DNA from: an uncultured Prevotella sp.
GTDB taxonomy: Bacteria; Bacteroidota; Bacteroidia; Bacteroidales; Bacteroidaceae
NCBI GenBank assembly: GCA_944320305.1
Contig: CALUGW010000006.1
Coordinates: 1 to 64,000, forward strand
Length of the DNA stretch: 64,000 nt
Direction of reading: 5' to 3'
The notes under the pieces are model-generated. The model did no database searches. It was given only the letters and a program-made list of their open reading frames with translations, and was not told the DNA's origin. Shown piece after piece: positions 17,000 through 25,156 of this stretch (position 1 is its first letter; each line of letters starts with the position of its first letter). The translations under genes and the position numbers were made by a program.

Positions 17000-18409
17000 T
17001 TATTCCTTTCCTGTGAATGTCTTCCACTTTATGTTATCGGTGTGCAGCCCCTCCACGTTGGCGGCGCGCGTGGTGTACTTGCGCACGGTGTCAACCTCCA
17101 CGCCGCTTATGTTGACGTTGCTCACGGGCAGGTCCTTGTCGCCGTTTATCTCGTAGATGCCGTCGGCCACGGCGCACTTCACGTCGCGCATGTAGATGTC
17201 GCTGATGGCCGTCACGGTGTCTTTGTATGTGGGCACGAGGTCTTTCCACTGGTAGAGCACGTCGGTGTCGATGGCGAAGGCGCGCTGCATCTCGTTGGCG
17301 CTGACGCGCTCCATGTAGATGTCCTTGACGAACGCGCCGCGGCGGCGGTTGGTCTTGATGTAGAAGAGGTTCATCACCTTGTCGTCCATGGCGCAGTCGT
17401 GCATGTAGACGTTGCGTATGCCGCCCGAGATCTCGCTGCCCACCACGAGCAGTCCGTGGGCGTTGCGCACGCGGCAGTTGCGCACCACGATGTTCTCCGT
17501 GGGCTGGCCTATGCGCCATGCGTCGTGGTTGCGGCCCGACTTGATGACCACTCCGTCGTCGCCCTGGTCGAATGTGCAGTCCTCCACGAGGCAGTTGCGC
17601 GTCATCTCCAGGTCGATGCCGTCGTTGTTGTGGCCGTGGGCGTAGACGTCAAGCCCGCGCACCAGCGCGCCGTCGCAGCGGTAGAGGTGTATGGTCCAGA
17701 ACGGAGAGTTGCGTATCTTGAAGTCTTCGAGCCTCACGTTGCGGCACTGGTTGAAGTGTATCATGTGCGGGCGCAGGTGGTTCTCGCCCTCGGCCATCCG
17801 CCGCTCGGCCACGGGCGTGCCCTTGTAGGCCCAGTCGTAGAGCCGCGCCAGGGCGTCCATGTGGGGCTTGGGGCGCTTGAACCACACGCGCCACACGTCC
17901 ATGGTGGGCGTGAGCTTGCCCCCGCCGCTGATGGCGATGTTCTCGCAGCGGTAGGCGTAGACCATGGGCGAGTAGTTCATGCACTCCATTCCCTCCCAGC
18001 TCACCTCCACGGCGGGCAGGAAGTCCTCGGGCCTGGGCGAGAACTGCACGGTGGCTCCGTCGGCGAGGTGCAGATCGCAGTTGCTGCGGAAGTGTATGGG
18101 ACCGCTGGGCCACACGCCGTCGGGCACCACCACGCGGCCTCCGCCGGCCCCGGCGCAGGCCTCCATGGCGCGGCTGAAGGCGGCGGTGTTGGCCGCAATG
18201 CAGTTGGCCTCGGTGTCGGAGCCGCGCTTCTTCGCGCCGTAGTCGGCTATGGAGAAGTCGCGGGCCGGGAAGTTGTATACTGCGATGGCGGGCATGGGGA
18301 ACGGTGCCGCCACCTTGATGGAGTCGTAGTCGGGCACGTCGAAGCTGCTCAGCGAGAGCGCTGCGGCGGCCGCGAGCAGCATGGTCTTGATTGGTCTTGA
18401 TTTTTTCAT
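17000..18409 (-). CDS. Glycoside hydrolase family 28 (polygalacturonase / rhamnogalacturonan hydrolase type)
   Basis: The 469-aa protein begins with an N-terminal signal sequence and enters a right-handed beta-helix at FSIADYGAKKRGSDTEANCI. GH28 signature blocks are clear: HGHNNDGIDLE (catalytic Asp of the NxD motif), DQGDDGVVIKSGRN (paired Asp of QDD/GDD) and NAHGLLVVGSEISGG (G-H-G-type). These enzymes hydrolyse galacturonide bonds by inversion. The neighbouring PL11 lyase and acetylesterase indicate rhamnogalacturonan-I or modified homogalacturonan as substrate. The reading frame stays open 45 codons further upstream, but the -7 box at 18493-18500 and the signal peptide support 18409. It is first gene of the operon. 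Confidence 0.9.
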   Translation of the reverse strand: MKKSRPIKTMLLAAAAALSLSSFDVPDYDSIKVAAPFPMPAIAVYNFPARDFSIADYGAKKRGSDTEANCIAANTAAFSRAMEACAGAGGGRVVVPDGVWPSGPIHFRSNCDLHLADGATVQFSPRPEDFLPAVEVSWEGMECMNYSPMVYAYRCENIAISGGGKLTPTMDVWRVWFKRPKPHMDALARLYDWAYKGTPVAERRMAEGENHLRPHMIHFNQCRNVRLEDFKIRNSPFWTIHLYRCDGALVRGLDVYAHGHNNDGIDLEMTRNCLVEDCTFDQGDDGVVIKSGRNHDAWRIGQPTENIVVRNCRVRNAHGLLVVGSEISGGIRNVYMHDCAMDDKVMNLFYIKTNRRRGAFVKDIYMERVSANEMQRAFAIDTDVLYQWKDLVPTYKDTVTAISDIYMRDVKCAVADGIYEINGDKDLPVSNVNISGVEVDTVRKYTTRAANVEGLHTDNIKWKTFTGKE

Positions 18410-18492
18410 TATTGGTTTTGTTTTGGTTTTCACATTAATATATAGAGTGCCGGCGGTGCGGCAGACGCCTCTGTGTGGCGTATTGCATTTTG

Positions 18493-18500
18493 CAAAGATA
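18493..18500 (-). promoter_or_regulatory. -7 box of the GH28-PL11-esterase operon
   Basis: TATCTTTG on the minus strand, 84 bases before the GH28 start. This is the only good box upstream of the operon, so all three genes probably share it. Confidence 0.55.
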
Positions 18501-18713
18501 ATGATTTTTGCCGAGAAAGGTGCGCGTGTGCCGCCTTTTGGCATGGAATGCCCCGCATTGTGGCGGTGGCGGCGTGCGTGGCGGCCCGGCCGCTTGTTGT
18601 TGCGGCGGGCGGTAGGCGGGTGTTAAACGGCGGTTATTTATGCAATGAATATTACATAAAAGAAGTTTTCGGGGTAAAAATATAACAATTTGCGAAAAAT
18701 AACGGCAAAAATG

Positions 18714-18743
18714 TTTTGTTTAGAAATATTATTCGTACCTTTG
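18714..18743 (+). promoter_or_regulatory. Strong promoter of an orphan transcription unit
   Basis: TTTTG at 18714-18718 and TACCTTTG at 18736-18743 with 17-bp spacing form one of the best Bacteroidales promoters in the window, yet no reading frame follows within several hundred bases. It points into the structured region described next. Confidence 0.6.
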
Positions 18744-18749
18744 TGATGG

Positions 18750-18958
18750 TTAAAACAGTTAGAGGCAGACGCCGTGCCTGATGGCCGGCCGAAAACCGAT
18801 GATATGTAGGAAAGAGCGGCCGCAGAACACGCGATGTGCCGTGCGGCCTTGTAACTGATATCACAACAGCCCGTCGGGGCGGTTCTTGCGTGGAGCATGC
18901 GATATGTTTGCGCGTGGGAAACAATTTACTCTTTTCTTTATAATCTAATTTTTTTTTG
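18750..18958 (+). ncRNA. Candidate structured non-coding RNA, family not recognised
   Basis: Transcription from the promoter at 18714-18743 would give about 210 nt ending in a T9 run (18949-18957), or about 275 nt if it continues to the hairpin at 18966-19026. Helices that can be read off include: CAGUUA paired with a later UAACUG closing a multibranch domain; AGGCA...UGCCU; GGCCGCA...UGCGGCC; AAC-GCCC...GGGC-GUU; and CAUGCG...CGCGUG. No start codon with a reasonable frame follows the promoter. It lacks the hallmarks I know for tmRNA, RNase P RNA or SRP RNA. 6S RNA seems unlikely because the pairing is multibranched rather than one long rod. Function is unknown. Confidence 0.45.
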
Positions 18959-18965
18959 ACGTTGG

Positions 18966-19026
18966 AATCCGTGAGTTTGCAGCAGGATAATGTTACTTGG
19001 CATTTTGCAAACGCACGGATTTTTTT
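18966..19026 (+). terminator. Terminator-like hairpin with T7 tail
   Basis: AATCCGTG-GTTTGCA (18966-18981) pairs with TGCAAAC-CACGGATT (19006-19021) and is followed by a T run. The loop is long (24 nt) but the stem has 15 pairs. It probably ends the orphan transcript. Confidence 0.6.
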
Positions 19027-19138
19027 GTGTCCCCCGGCTTGCGGACGCCGCTTTTTTTGTAACTTTGCATAGACGGAAGCGGGGTTGTGCCGCTCTGCCG
19101 CCCTGTCATGGTGCTAACGGTCATTCCGCGCCGTGCTT

Positions 19139-19216
19139 CCAGTCATTCCGCGCTCCGACGCGGAGTCCAGAAACGCACTGGATGCTGGATTCCGCGTCGG
19201 AGCGCGGAATGACTGG
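19139..19216. repeat. Inverted-repeat element (32-bp arms)
   Basis: The arms at 19139-19170 and 19185-19216 are complementary with one mismatch around a 14-nt spacer, using core ACGCGGAGTCCAG / CTGGATTCCGCGT. Partial extra copies of GGAATGAC and GGGAGAGCA follow to about 19280. The element near 59.2 kb shares the same inner core. Similar dispersed hairpins occur in many bacterial genomes. Confidence 0.7.
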
Positions 19217-19339
19217 GAGAGCATGGGCCACGGCAGTGGATGGCAGGGGCGGAATGACCGGGAGAGCAAGCTCCACGGCGGCGGACGGACAGGCGGTTTA
19301 TGGGGCGTTGCGGCGGCCTCGGAATCATAATGAAAGTTA

Positions 19340-19475
19340 ACGCCGGCCTTTCCGTTTTGCCGCACCTGCCGTCTTGCTTTCCGATATAGGCCATTTCGGC
19401 TTGCGAAATGACCCATTTCAGGCTCCGAAATGGCCTATATTGGAAAGCGAAATGACCTCTCTTGCAACGCGCTGA
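19340..19475 (+). repeat. Dispersed intergenic element, partial copy E (22-nt array)
   Basis: Four good 22-nt units run 19376-19463, e.g. GGCTTGCGAAATGACCCATT..., with the GGCC or related dyad near the middle of each. Degenerate units precede them. The conserved head and palindromic module are missing. The array ends about 87 bases before the helicase start, so it lies in that gene's leader or promoter region. Confidence 0.6.
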
Positions 19476-19549
19476 CAGTCAGGTGGTTGCGCAGCCCCTG
19501 CGGAACGGCGGCGCGGAACGGGGCAAAAGTTAAAAAAGAATAAGGAAAA

Positions 19550-22500
19550 ATGGATATTCCAGGCACACACATCGAGGAGACGGCGGGCGACTTTTTCGCC
19601 GAGCTTGAGACTGCGGCCGCCATGGCCAAGGCCGACATCGGCCGCGCCTATGCCACGGTGGGCGCGGTGTTCCGCCGCGCCGCCGACCAGCGTCTGCTGC
19701 ACAGCGGCATCGCCTTTGCGGGCATGTTTGCCAAGGTGGACCACCTGCTCAGGGAGTGCGGCGTGCGCCCGCCGCTCACATATTATATAAACGACACGCG
19801 CGTGCGCCTGCGGCGGCTCAACGACTTGTCTGACGCCGCGCGCCGGCGCCACTTCGCCCACGACCTCAAGAACGTGTGCCGCTTTGTCTCCGTGGTGTGC
19901 GGCGGGGCGCCGGTGCCTGCCTCGCTGGCCGCGCTGCTGCCCCGCACGGACCCCGCGCCGGAGCACGGCGCCGCCCTGGCGGAATGTATGCGCGTGGCGG
20001 TGGCTGCTGTCAGCGGCACCACCGTCACCGCCACCACCATCCACGGCGCCACCGTCAGCGTGGATTGCTCGGGGCCGTGGGCCGCCCTGTGCCCCCTGCT
20101 TGAGGCCGGGGCGCAGCTCAACCTGGTGCGGCCAAGGGAGGAGGGCGGAGCCCTCGTGCCCGAGATAGTGATTCTGGAGCCCGACTATCTTGTGGACATA
20201 TCGGCCATTGCGGCCTGCTTCGAGACCTGCGGCGCGTCGCCCTACACCTATCTGCTCAACAAGCTGAAGCCCGCTCCGCGCTCCGTCCACATTCTGCTGG
20301 GAAACCTGTCGGGCCAGCTGCTCGACGACGTGGTGCACGGCTCGCGCCGCGGCTACGCCGGGTGCGTGGCCGACTTCTTCCGCCACAACGCGCTGGCCGT
20401 GGCCTCTACCGACGGCGTGGACGCCTCGCTGCACGCCGAGGGCGCGTCGCAGCTTGACAACATTCGCCGCGCCATAACCGAGGTGCTGCCCGCCGAGGTG
20501 GGCGGCTACCGCCCGGAGCAGACGGTGCTCGAGCCGTCGTTCTTCAGCGAGACGCTCGGGCTGCAGGGCCGCATGGACTTCTTGCAGACCGACCCCGACC
20601 GCCCCGGACGCTGCGTGCTCATCGAGCAGAAGTCGGGCAAGGGCGCCTTTCCGCCCGGCCCCGACCCCGACACGCCCCGCCAGCAGGAGAAGCACTACGT
20701 GCAGCTGCTGCTCTACATGGCGCTGCTGCGCTACGACCACCACCGGCAGGGGGCCGACGTGAGCGCCTTCCTGCTCTACTCCCACTACCGCAACAGTCTG
20801 CTGCGCGTGGGGCCCGCGCCGGAGCTGCTGCACAGCGCGCTCATGCTGCGCAACAAAATCGTGTGGTGCGAGATGTGGTATGCCCGCGGCGGCATAAGTG
20901 TTCTGGAGAAGCTAACGCCCGAGAGGCTCAACACGCGCCACGCGGCCGGACGCCTCTGGGAGCAATACACGCGCCCGCAGATAGAGGCCCTGCTGCGCCC
21001 GGTGCGGCAGGCGTCGGCCCTGGAGCGCGCCTACTACTACCGCTTTATGACCTTTCTGGAGCGCGAGCACCTGCTGGCCAAGCTCGGCAACAAGACCAAG
21101 GAGAACTCGGGCTTCGCCGCCAAGTGGCTCGACACGCTCGAAGAGAAGCTCCAGGCCGGCAACATTCTGTGCCCCCTGGCGGTGGAGAGCCTCGCCCCCG
21201 GCGAGGAGCGGGCGGCGGGCGTGGGCCGCGTCACGCTGGCCTTTGCCGACAGCCGCGCCGCCGAAGGCTCCAACTTCCGCCCCGGCGACATAGTGGTGCT
21301 CTACTCCTACCGCCGCGGGCAGGAGCCCGACGTGCGCCGCACGGTGGCGCTCCGCGCCACGGTGGTGGCCATGACCACCGCCGCTCTGGAGCTGAGCCTG
21401 CGCAACCCGCAGACCGACAGCCGCGTGTTCAGCCGCCCGAAGGACTGCTGCTGGGCCGTGGAGCACGACATGTTTGAGTCGTCGTTCGGCTCGCTCTACC
21501 GCGCCATGCACTCCTTTCTGTCGGCTCCGCAGCGGCGGCGCGACCTGCTGCTGGGCCTGCGCAGGCCGGAGTCGGCCCCTGAATATGCCCTGCGCGGCGA
21601 CTACGGCGCGTTCAACCCGCTGGTGAGCCGCGCCATGCGCGCCCGCGACTTCTTCCTCGTGATCGGCCCGCCCGGCACGGGCAAGACCTCGTTCGCCATG
21701 CTCAACATCCTGAAGGAGGAGCTGCTCGCGCCCGGCTCGGCCGTGCTGCTCATGGCCTACACCAACCGCGCCGTTGACGAGATGTGCTCCAAGCTGGCCG
21801 ACAGCGGCATCGGCTTCGTGAGGCTCGGCTCGCGCTTGGCCTGCGCCGAGGCCTACCGCGACAGTCTGCTGGAGCAGCGGGCGGCCTCGTGCGCCAATGT
21901 TGACGGGGTGAGACGGCTCATTGCCGGCGCCCGCGTGTTCTGCGCCACCACGTCGGCCATGAACTCCAACCCCGCGCTGCTGGCCATGAAGCGGTTCTCG
22001 CTGGCCATAATCGACGAGGCGTCGCAGATTCTCGAGCCTCACCTCGCGGGGCTGCTGGGCGCTACGGCGGACGGCGCGGAGTCCATCGGGCGCTTTGTGC
22101 TCATCGGCGACCACAAGCAGCTGCCGGCCGTGGTGCAGCAGACGCCCGAGGAGTCGGCCGTGGACGACCCGCAGCTGCGGGCCATCGGACTGGCCGACTG
22201 CCGCGACTCGCTCTTCGAGCGGCTGCTGCGGGCCAACCGCGGCGACGACTCCGTGGTGTGGATGCTCACCCGCCAGGGGCGGATGCACCGCGACATTGCC
22301 GACTTTCCGAGCCGGGCGTTCTACGGAGGCAGGCTGCGCCCCGTGCCGCTGGAGCACCAGGAGCGGCCTCTGCCGCCCCACGCGCCATGCGCCGACGCCG
22401 CCTCGGGGGCGGCGGCAGACTGCCGCGTGGCCTTCATCGACGTCTGCCCCGACGGGCAGGACGCCTCTGACAAGGTGAACACGGCCGAGGCGAGGGTCAT

Positions 22501-22996
22501 CGCAGAGGTGGCCGCCGAGGTGCGGAGGCGGCACGCTCACTGTTTCGACCCGGCGCGCACGCTGGGCGTCATAGTGCCCTACCGCAACCAGATTGCAGCC
22601 GTGCGCGAGGCCATGGCCGCCACCGGGGCCGACGGGCTGGACCGCATCGACGTGGACACCGTGGAGCGTTACCAGGGCAGCCAGCGCGACACAATCATCT
22701 ACGGCTTCACCGTCAGAAAGCGCTATCAGCTCAACTTCCTCACGTCGAACGTGTTTGTGGAGGACGGCGAGCTGATAGACCGCAAGCTCAATGTGGCCAT
22801 GACGCGGGCCAGAGAGCACCTCGTGATGGTGGGCGACACGCGCCTGCTCGCGCAGAACGAGGTGTTCGCGCGGCTCATAGAGACGGTGAGGAGCGGCGGC
22901 GGATACTATGAGGACGGACGGCGACAGGCTCACCGCCCGCCCGCACCGCAGGAGCGGGCCGCCGCGCCTGCCTGTATTGGAAACAAACTAATGTGA
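19550..22996 (+). CDS. Dna2-like PD-(D/E)XK nuclease / superfamily 1 helicase
   Basis: The 1148-aa protein combines two enzymatic parts. Around residues 340-400, GRMDFLQTD...CVLIEQKSG...KHYVQLLLYMALL fits a PD-(D/E)XK nuclease core (D, ExK and the QLLLY helix). From about 700 an SF1 helicase follows: Walker A GPPGTGKTSF (about 705), Walker B IIDEASQ (about 819), motif III LIGDHKQLPAVV, and motifs V-VI ERYQGSQRD and NVAMTRAREHLVMVGD. The arrangement resembles Dna2, but I see no four-cysteine Fe-S cluster around the nuclease core. A role in DNA repair, replication or defence is possible. The DUF3089 gene follows 7 bp later, implying one operon. Confidence 0.85.
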   Translation: MDIPGTHIEETAGDFFAELETAAAMAKADIGRAYATVGAVFRRAADQRLLHSGIAFAGMFAKVDHLLRECGVRPPLTYYINDTRVRLRRLNDLSDAARRRHFAHDLKNVCRFVSVVCGGAPVPASLAALLPRTDPAPEHGAALAECMRVAVAAVSGTTVTATTIHGATVSVDCSGPWAALCPLLEAGAQLNLVRPREEGGALVPEIVILEPDYLVDISAIAACFETCGASPYTYLLNKLKPAPRSVHILLGNLSGQLLDDVVHGSRRGYAGCVADFFRHNALAVASTDGVDASLHAEGASQLDNIRRAITEVLPAEVGGYRPEQTVLEPSFFSETLGLQGRMDFLQTDPDRPGRCVLIEQKSGKGAFPPGPDPDTPRQQEKHYVQLLLYMALLRYDHHRQGADVSAFLLYSHYRNSLLRVGPAPELLHSALMLRNKIVWCEMWYARGGISVLEKLTPERLNTRHAAGRLWEQYTRPQIEALLRPVRQASALERAYYYRFMTFLEREHLLAKLGNKTKENSGFAAKWLDTLEEKLQAGNILCPLAVESLAPGEERAAGVGRVTLAFADSRAAEGSNFRPGDIVVLYSYRRGQEPDVRRTVALRATVVAMTTAALELSLRNPQTDSRVFSRPKDCCWAVEHDMFESSFGSLYRAMHSFLSAPQRRRDLLLGLRRPESAPEYALRGDYGAFNPLVSRAMRARDFFLVIGPPGTGKTSFAMLNILKEELLAPGSAVLLMAYTNRAVDEMCSKLADSGIGFVRLGSRLACAEAYRDSLLEQRAASCANVDGVRRLIAGARVFCATTSAMNSNPALLAMKRFSLAIIDEASQILEPHLAGLLGATADGAESIGRFVLIGDHKQLPAVVQQTPEESAVDDPQLRAIGLADCRDSLFERLLRANRGDDSVVWMLTRQGRMHRDIADFPSRAFYGGRLRPVPLEHQERPLPPHAPCADAASGAAADCRVAFIDVCPDGQDASDKVNTAEARVIAEVAAEVRRRHAHCFDPARTLGVIVPYRNQIAAVREAMAATGADGLDRIDVDTVERYQGSQRDTIIYGFTVRKRYQLNFLTSNVFVEDGELIDRKLNVAMTRAREHLVMVGDTRLLAQNEVFARLIETVRSGGGYYEDGRRQAHRPPAPQERAAAPACIGNKLM

Positions 22997-23003
22997 GATA
23001 AGA

Positions 23004-24026
23004 ATGAAGACAAAAGGATTTTTGCAACTGATGTTGCTCTTTCTGGCGGGCACAGGCCCGTCGGCCTGCGCCTCGAATGATGGCGGACAGGGGTATGCCG
23101 CGCCTGCCGCGCCCGATTATGCGGACGCTGCCATGTGGTATTCGGGAGGGCAGGACAGCGCCGACTGCGCCGTTGACGTGTTCTACATCGCCCCCACCTG
23201 CGTGTGGGACTGGACCGACGGCTCCGGCGCACTGTGCCACTACATGAACGTTTCGGACTCCGCACAGCGGGCGGCGGTGGCCTCATCGGACCTGCTGGCC
23301 TGCCGCCTGTTCGGCGGGAGCTGCCGTTTCCTCGCGCCCTACTACCGCCAGATAACCATGGACTCGTGGTTTGAGACGGCGGCGGAGATAGAGAGCCGCT
23401 ACCGCCTGGCCCACTCGGACGTGGTGCGGGCGTTCGGCCACTACATGAAGCACCGCAACGGCGGACGCCCCTTCATCCTGGCCGGCCACAGCCAGGGTGC
23501 CAAGGCCGTGGTGGAGCTGCTCAAGCACACGCTCACGGCGGAGCAGCGCGGGCGCATGGTGGCCGCCTACGTGTTCGGCTTCAGCATAACCGAGGCCGAG
23601 CTTGAGGCTTATCCGGCGCTGCGCCCGGCCTCGGGGGCCGACGACACGGGTGTCGTCATCTGCTACAACAGCGTGTCGCACACGGGGGCGGAGTCGCCGC
23701 TGTTCGCCGGAAACGCCGTGTGCATAAACCCGCTGAACTGGCGCACCGACACGACATACGCCCCGCCGGCGGAGAACATCGGCTCGGTGTTCTTCGATTC
23801 CGGGGGCCGCGCCGACACGCTGCGCCACACAGTTGGCGCCCGCATCGACCCTACCACCAGCACGCTGATAGTGGACGGGCTTGACGACGACGACTATTTC
23901 ATCCCCTCCATCAGCCGTCTGTTCCCCAAGGGCAACTATCATGTGCAGGAGATAAACCTCTATTTCCTCAATCTGCAGGCCAATCTGCGCCAACGCATAG
24001 AGGCGTTCGGCAGGGCGGGGCGGTAG
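23004..24026 (+). CDS. DUF3089 domain-containing alpha/beta-hydrolase-like lipoprotein
   Basis: The 340-aa product has an N-terminal signal with a possible lipobox (GPSAC). It matches the DUF3089 family: DVFYIAPTC, APYYRQITM, a nucleophile elbow AGHSQGA (about residue 155) and a late Asp/His region (INPLNW, YHVQEINLYF). The fold is that of esterase-type alpha/beta hydrolases, acting outside the cytoplasm; the substrate is not known to me. It begins 7 bp after the helicase-nuclease and ends 1 bp from the stop of the convergent small protein gene, leaving no room for a terminator. Coupling with an intracellular DNA enzyme may be only positional. Confidence 0.8.
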   Translation: MKTKGFLQLMLLFLAGTGPSACASNDGGQGYAAPAAPDYADAAMWYSGGQDSADCAVDVFYIAPTCVWDWTDGSGALCHYMNVSDSAQRAAVASSDLLACRLFGGSCRFLAPYYRQITMDSWFETAAEIESRYRLAHSDVVRAFGHYMKHRNGGRPFILAGHSQGAKAVVELLKHTLTAEQRGRMVAAYVFGFSITEAELEAYPALRPASGADDTGVVICYNSVSHTGAESPLFAGNAVCINPLNWRTDTTYAPPAENIGSVFFDSGGRADTLRHTVGARIDPTTSTLIVDGLDDDDYFIPSISRLFPKGNYHVQEINLYFLNLQANLRQRIEAFGRAGR

Positions 24027-24027
24027 G

Positions 24028-24474
24028 TCACGCGCCGTCAGCGGGGCAGTCTCCGCCGGCGCCGCTGGTGGCGCTGCCGCCCTCTGCGGCGCCGGCGAGC
24101 CGCTTGCTGATGTCGGCCATCTTGGCGCGGCGGCCGATGCTGAAGGTGCGGTCGTGGCTGTCGATGAAGCCGAACAGCGCGAGCGACCGCCTGAGAAGCT
24201 CTCCGCCGGCCGGGCCTGGGGCCATTCCGGCCTCGGCGTAGTACAGCTCGGCGAGCATTTCCATGCGCTGCAGCCGCTCGTCAGGGGCAAACCGGGCGAA
24301 CGAGTCCATCACATCGTCCATCGGGGCGGTGCGGTAGAAGTCGGCGGGGCCGACGAACTCGCCGTACATACGGCCTATCTCTTCGCGCTGCCGGCCGGTG
24401 TCTTTCTTCAGCAGCAGCTCCAGCGCCTCGGCAAGCTCGCGTATCAGGCGCATTATGTAGTCGCGTTTCAGCAT
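24028..24474 (-). CDS. Small conserved protein (DUF6483-like)
   Basis: The 148-aa soluble protein starts MLKRDYIMRLIRELAEALEL, the opening I associate with the DUF6483 family of Bacteroidales; the family number is from memory. It is mostly alpha-helical, with a low-complexity Ala/Gly tail from residue 128. No catalytic motif is visible. It is the last gene of a probable minus-strand operon beginning with the AmrB-AmrA fusion, 37 bp after the flavoprotein gene. Confidence 0.6.
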   Translation of the reverse strand: MLKRDYIMRLIRELAEALELLLKKDTGRQREEIGRMYGEFVGPADFYRTAPMDDVMDSFARFAPDERLQRMEMLAELYYAEAGMAPGPAGGELLRRSLALFGFIDSHDRTFSIGRRAKMADISKRLAGAAEGGSATSGAGGDCPADGA

Positions 24475-24511
24475 TTCGGAATCATTGTTTCTTTTTGCGG
24501 GATGGGGCCGC

Positions 24512-25126
24512 TCAGCGTATGAAACTTGTCACCACGCGAGGCTCGCGCACCGGCGCCGTGCGCCCTCCGTCCCTCATGTCGAAGAGCGTCCGCGCCATGT
24601 TGTCGGCCAGGGTGCGCATGGTCTGCAGGCCCTCGGCGTCTTGCGCGGCCTCGCCCTGCGCCCGCCCGTAGACCATGTTCCAGTATTGCGAGGTGACAAC
24701 GGGCATATTGCTCATCATGAAATACATGTTGAGGCGGTTGAACGCGGCCGTGGCGCCGCCCCTGCGGCACACCACCACCGCGGCGGCGGGCTTGTTGGCG
24801 AGCAGCGGCAGGGCCGAGTAGAACAGACGGTCGAGCAGGGCGCAGAGCGAGCCGGCGGGCCCGCCGTAGTACACCGGGCTGCCCACGATGATGCCGTCGG
24901 CCTCGCGCAGCCGCTCGGTCACGGCGTTATAAACCTCGTCGGCGAACACGCAGTGGCCCAGCTTGGCGCACTGCCCGCAGGCTATGCAGCCCTGCATGGC
25001 CTTTGTTCCTATCCACACTGTGTCGGTGTCTATTCCGTTTTTCTTCAGTTGCGAGGCCGCTTCGGCCAGCGCAACGCTTGTGTTCCCGCTCTTGTGCGGG
25101 CTTCCGTTGATTAGTAAGACTCTCAT
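24512..25126 (-). CDS. Iron-sulfur flavoprotein / NADPH-dependent FMN reductase family
   Basis: The 204-aa protein has a flavodoxin-like fold: phosphate-binding NGSPHKSGNTS (residues 7-17) and the FMN-contacting GSPVYYGGPAGSL (about 82-94). A cysteine cluster CIACGQCAKLGHC (about 47-59), with CxxCxxC spacing plus a fourth Cys, suggests a [4Fe-4S] cluster as in iron-sulfur flavoproteins. It would transfer electrons in the cytoplasm. It lies 30 bp after the TrmH-type gene and may serve as reductant for the radical SAM enzyme AmrS of the same operon; that is inference. Confidence 0.85.
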   Translation of the reverse strand: MRVLLINGSPHKSGNTSVALAEAASQLKKNGIDTDTVWIGTKAMQGCIACGQCAKLGHCVFADEVYNAVTERLREADGIIVGSPVYYGGPAGSLCALLDRLFYSALPLLANKPAAAVVVCRRGGATAAFNRLNMYFMMSNMPVVTSQYWNMVYGRAQGEAAQDAEGLQTMRTLADNMARTLFDMRDGGRTAPVREPRVVTSFIR

Positions 25127-25156
25127 TTCAGTATTTGTTTGGTTTGTGTTTTATTG

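Noticed and set aside
15145..18400. Two long plus-strand reading frames (about 623 and 487 codons) opposite PL11 and GH28
   Set aside because: They lie fully antisense to genes with strong family motifs, and are Val/His/Ala/Arg-rich low-complexity products of high GC content.
18750..18958. Orphan RNA as 6S, tmRNA, RNase P or SRP RNA
   Set aside because: It lacks the long central-bubble rod of 6S, the tRNA-like ends of tmRNA, the GAGGAAAGUCC core of RNase P RNA and the GGAA-loop core of SRP RNA.
20912..22933. Long minus-strand frame opposite the nuclease-helicase
   Set aside because: The plus strand carries the intact helicase motifs; the antisense product has no domain and biased composition.
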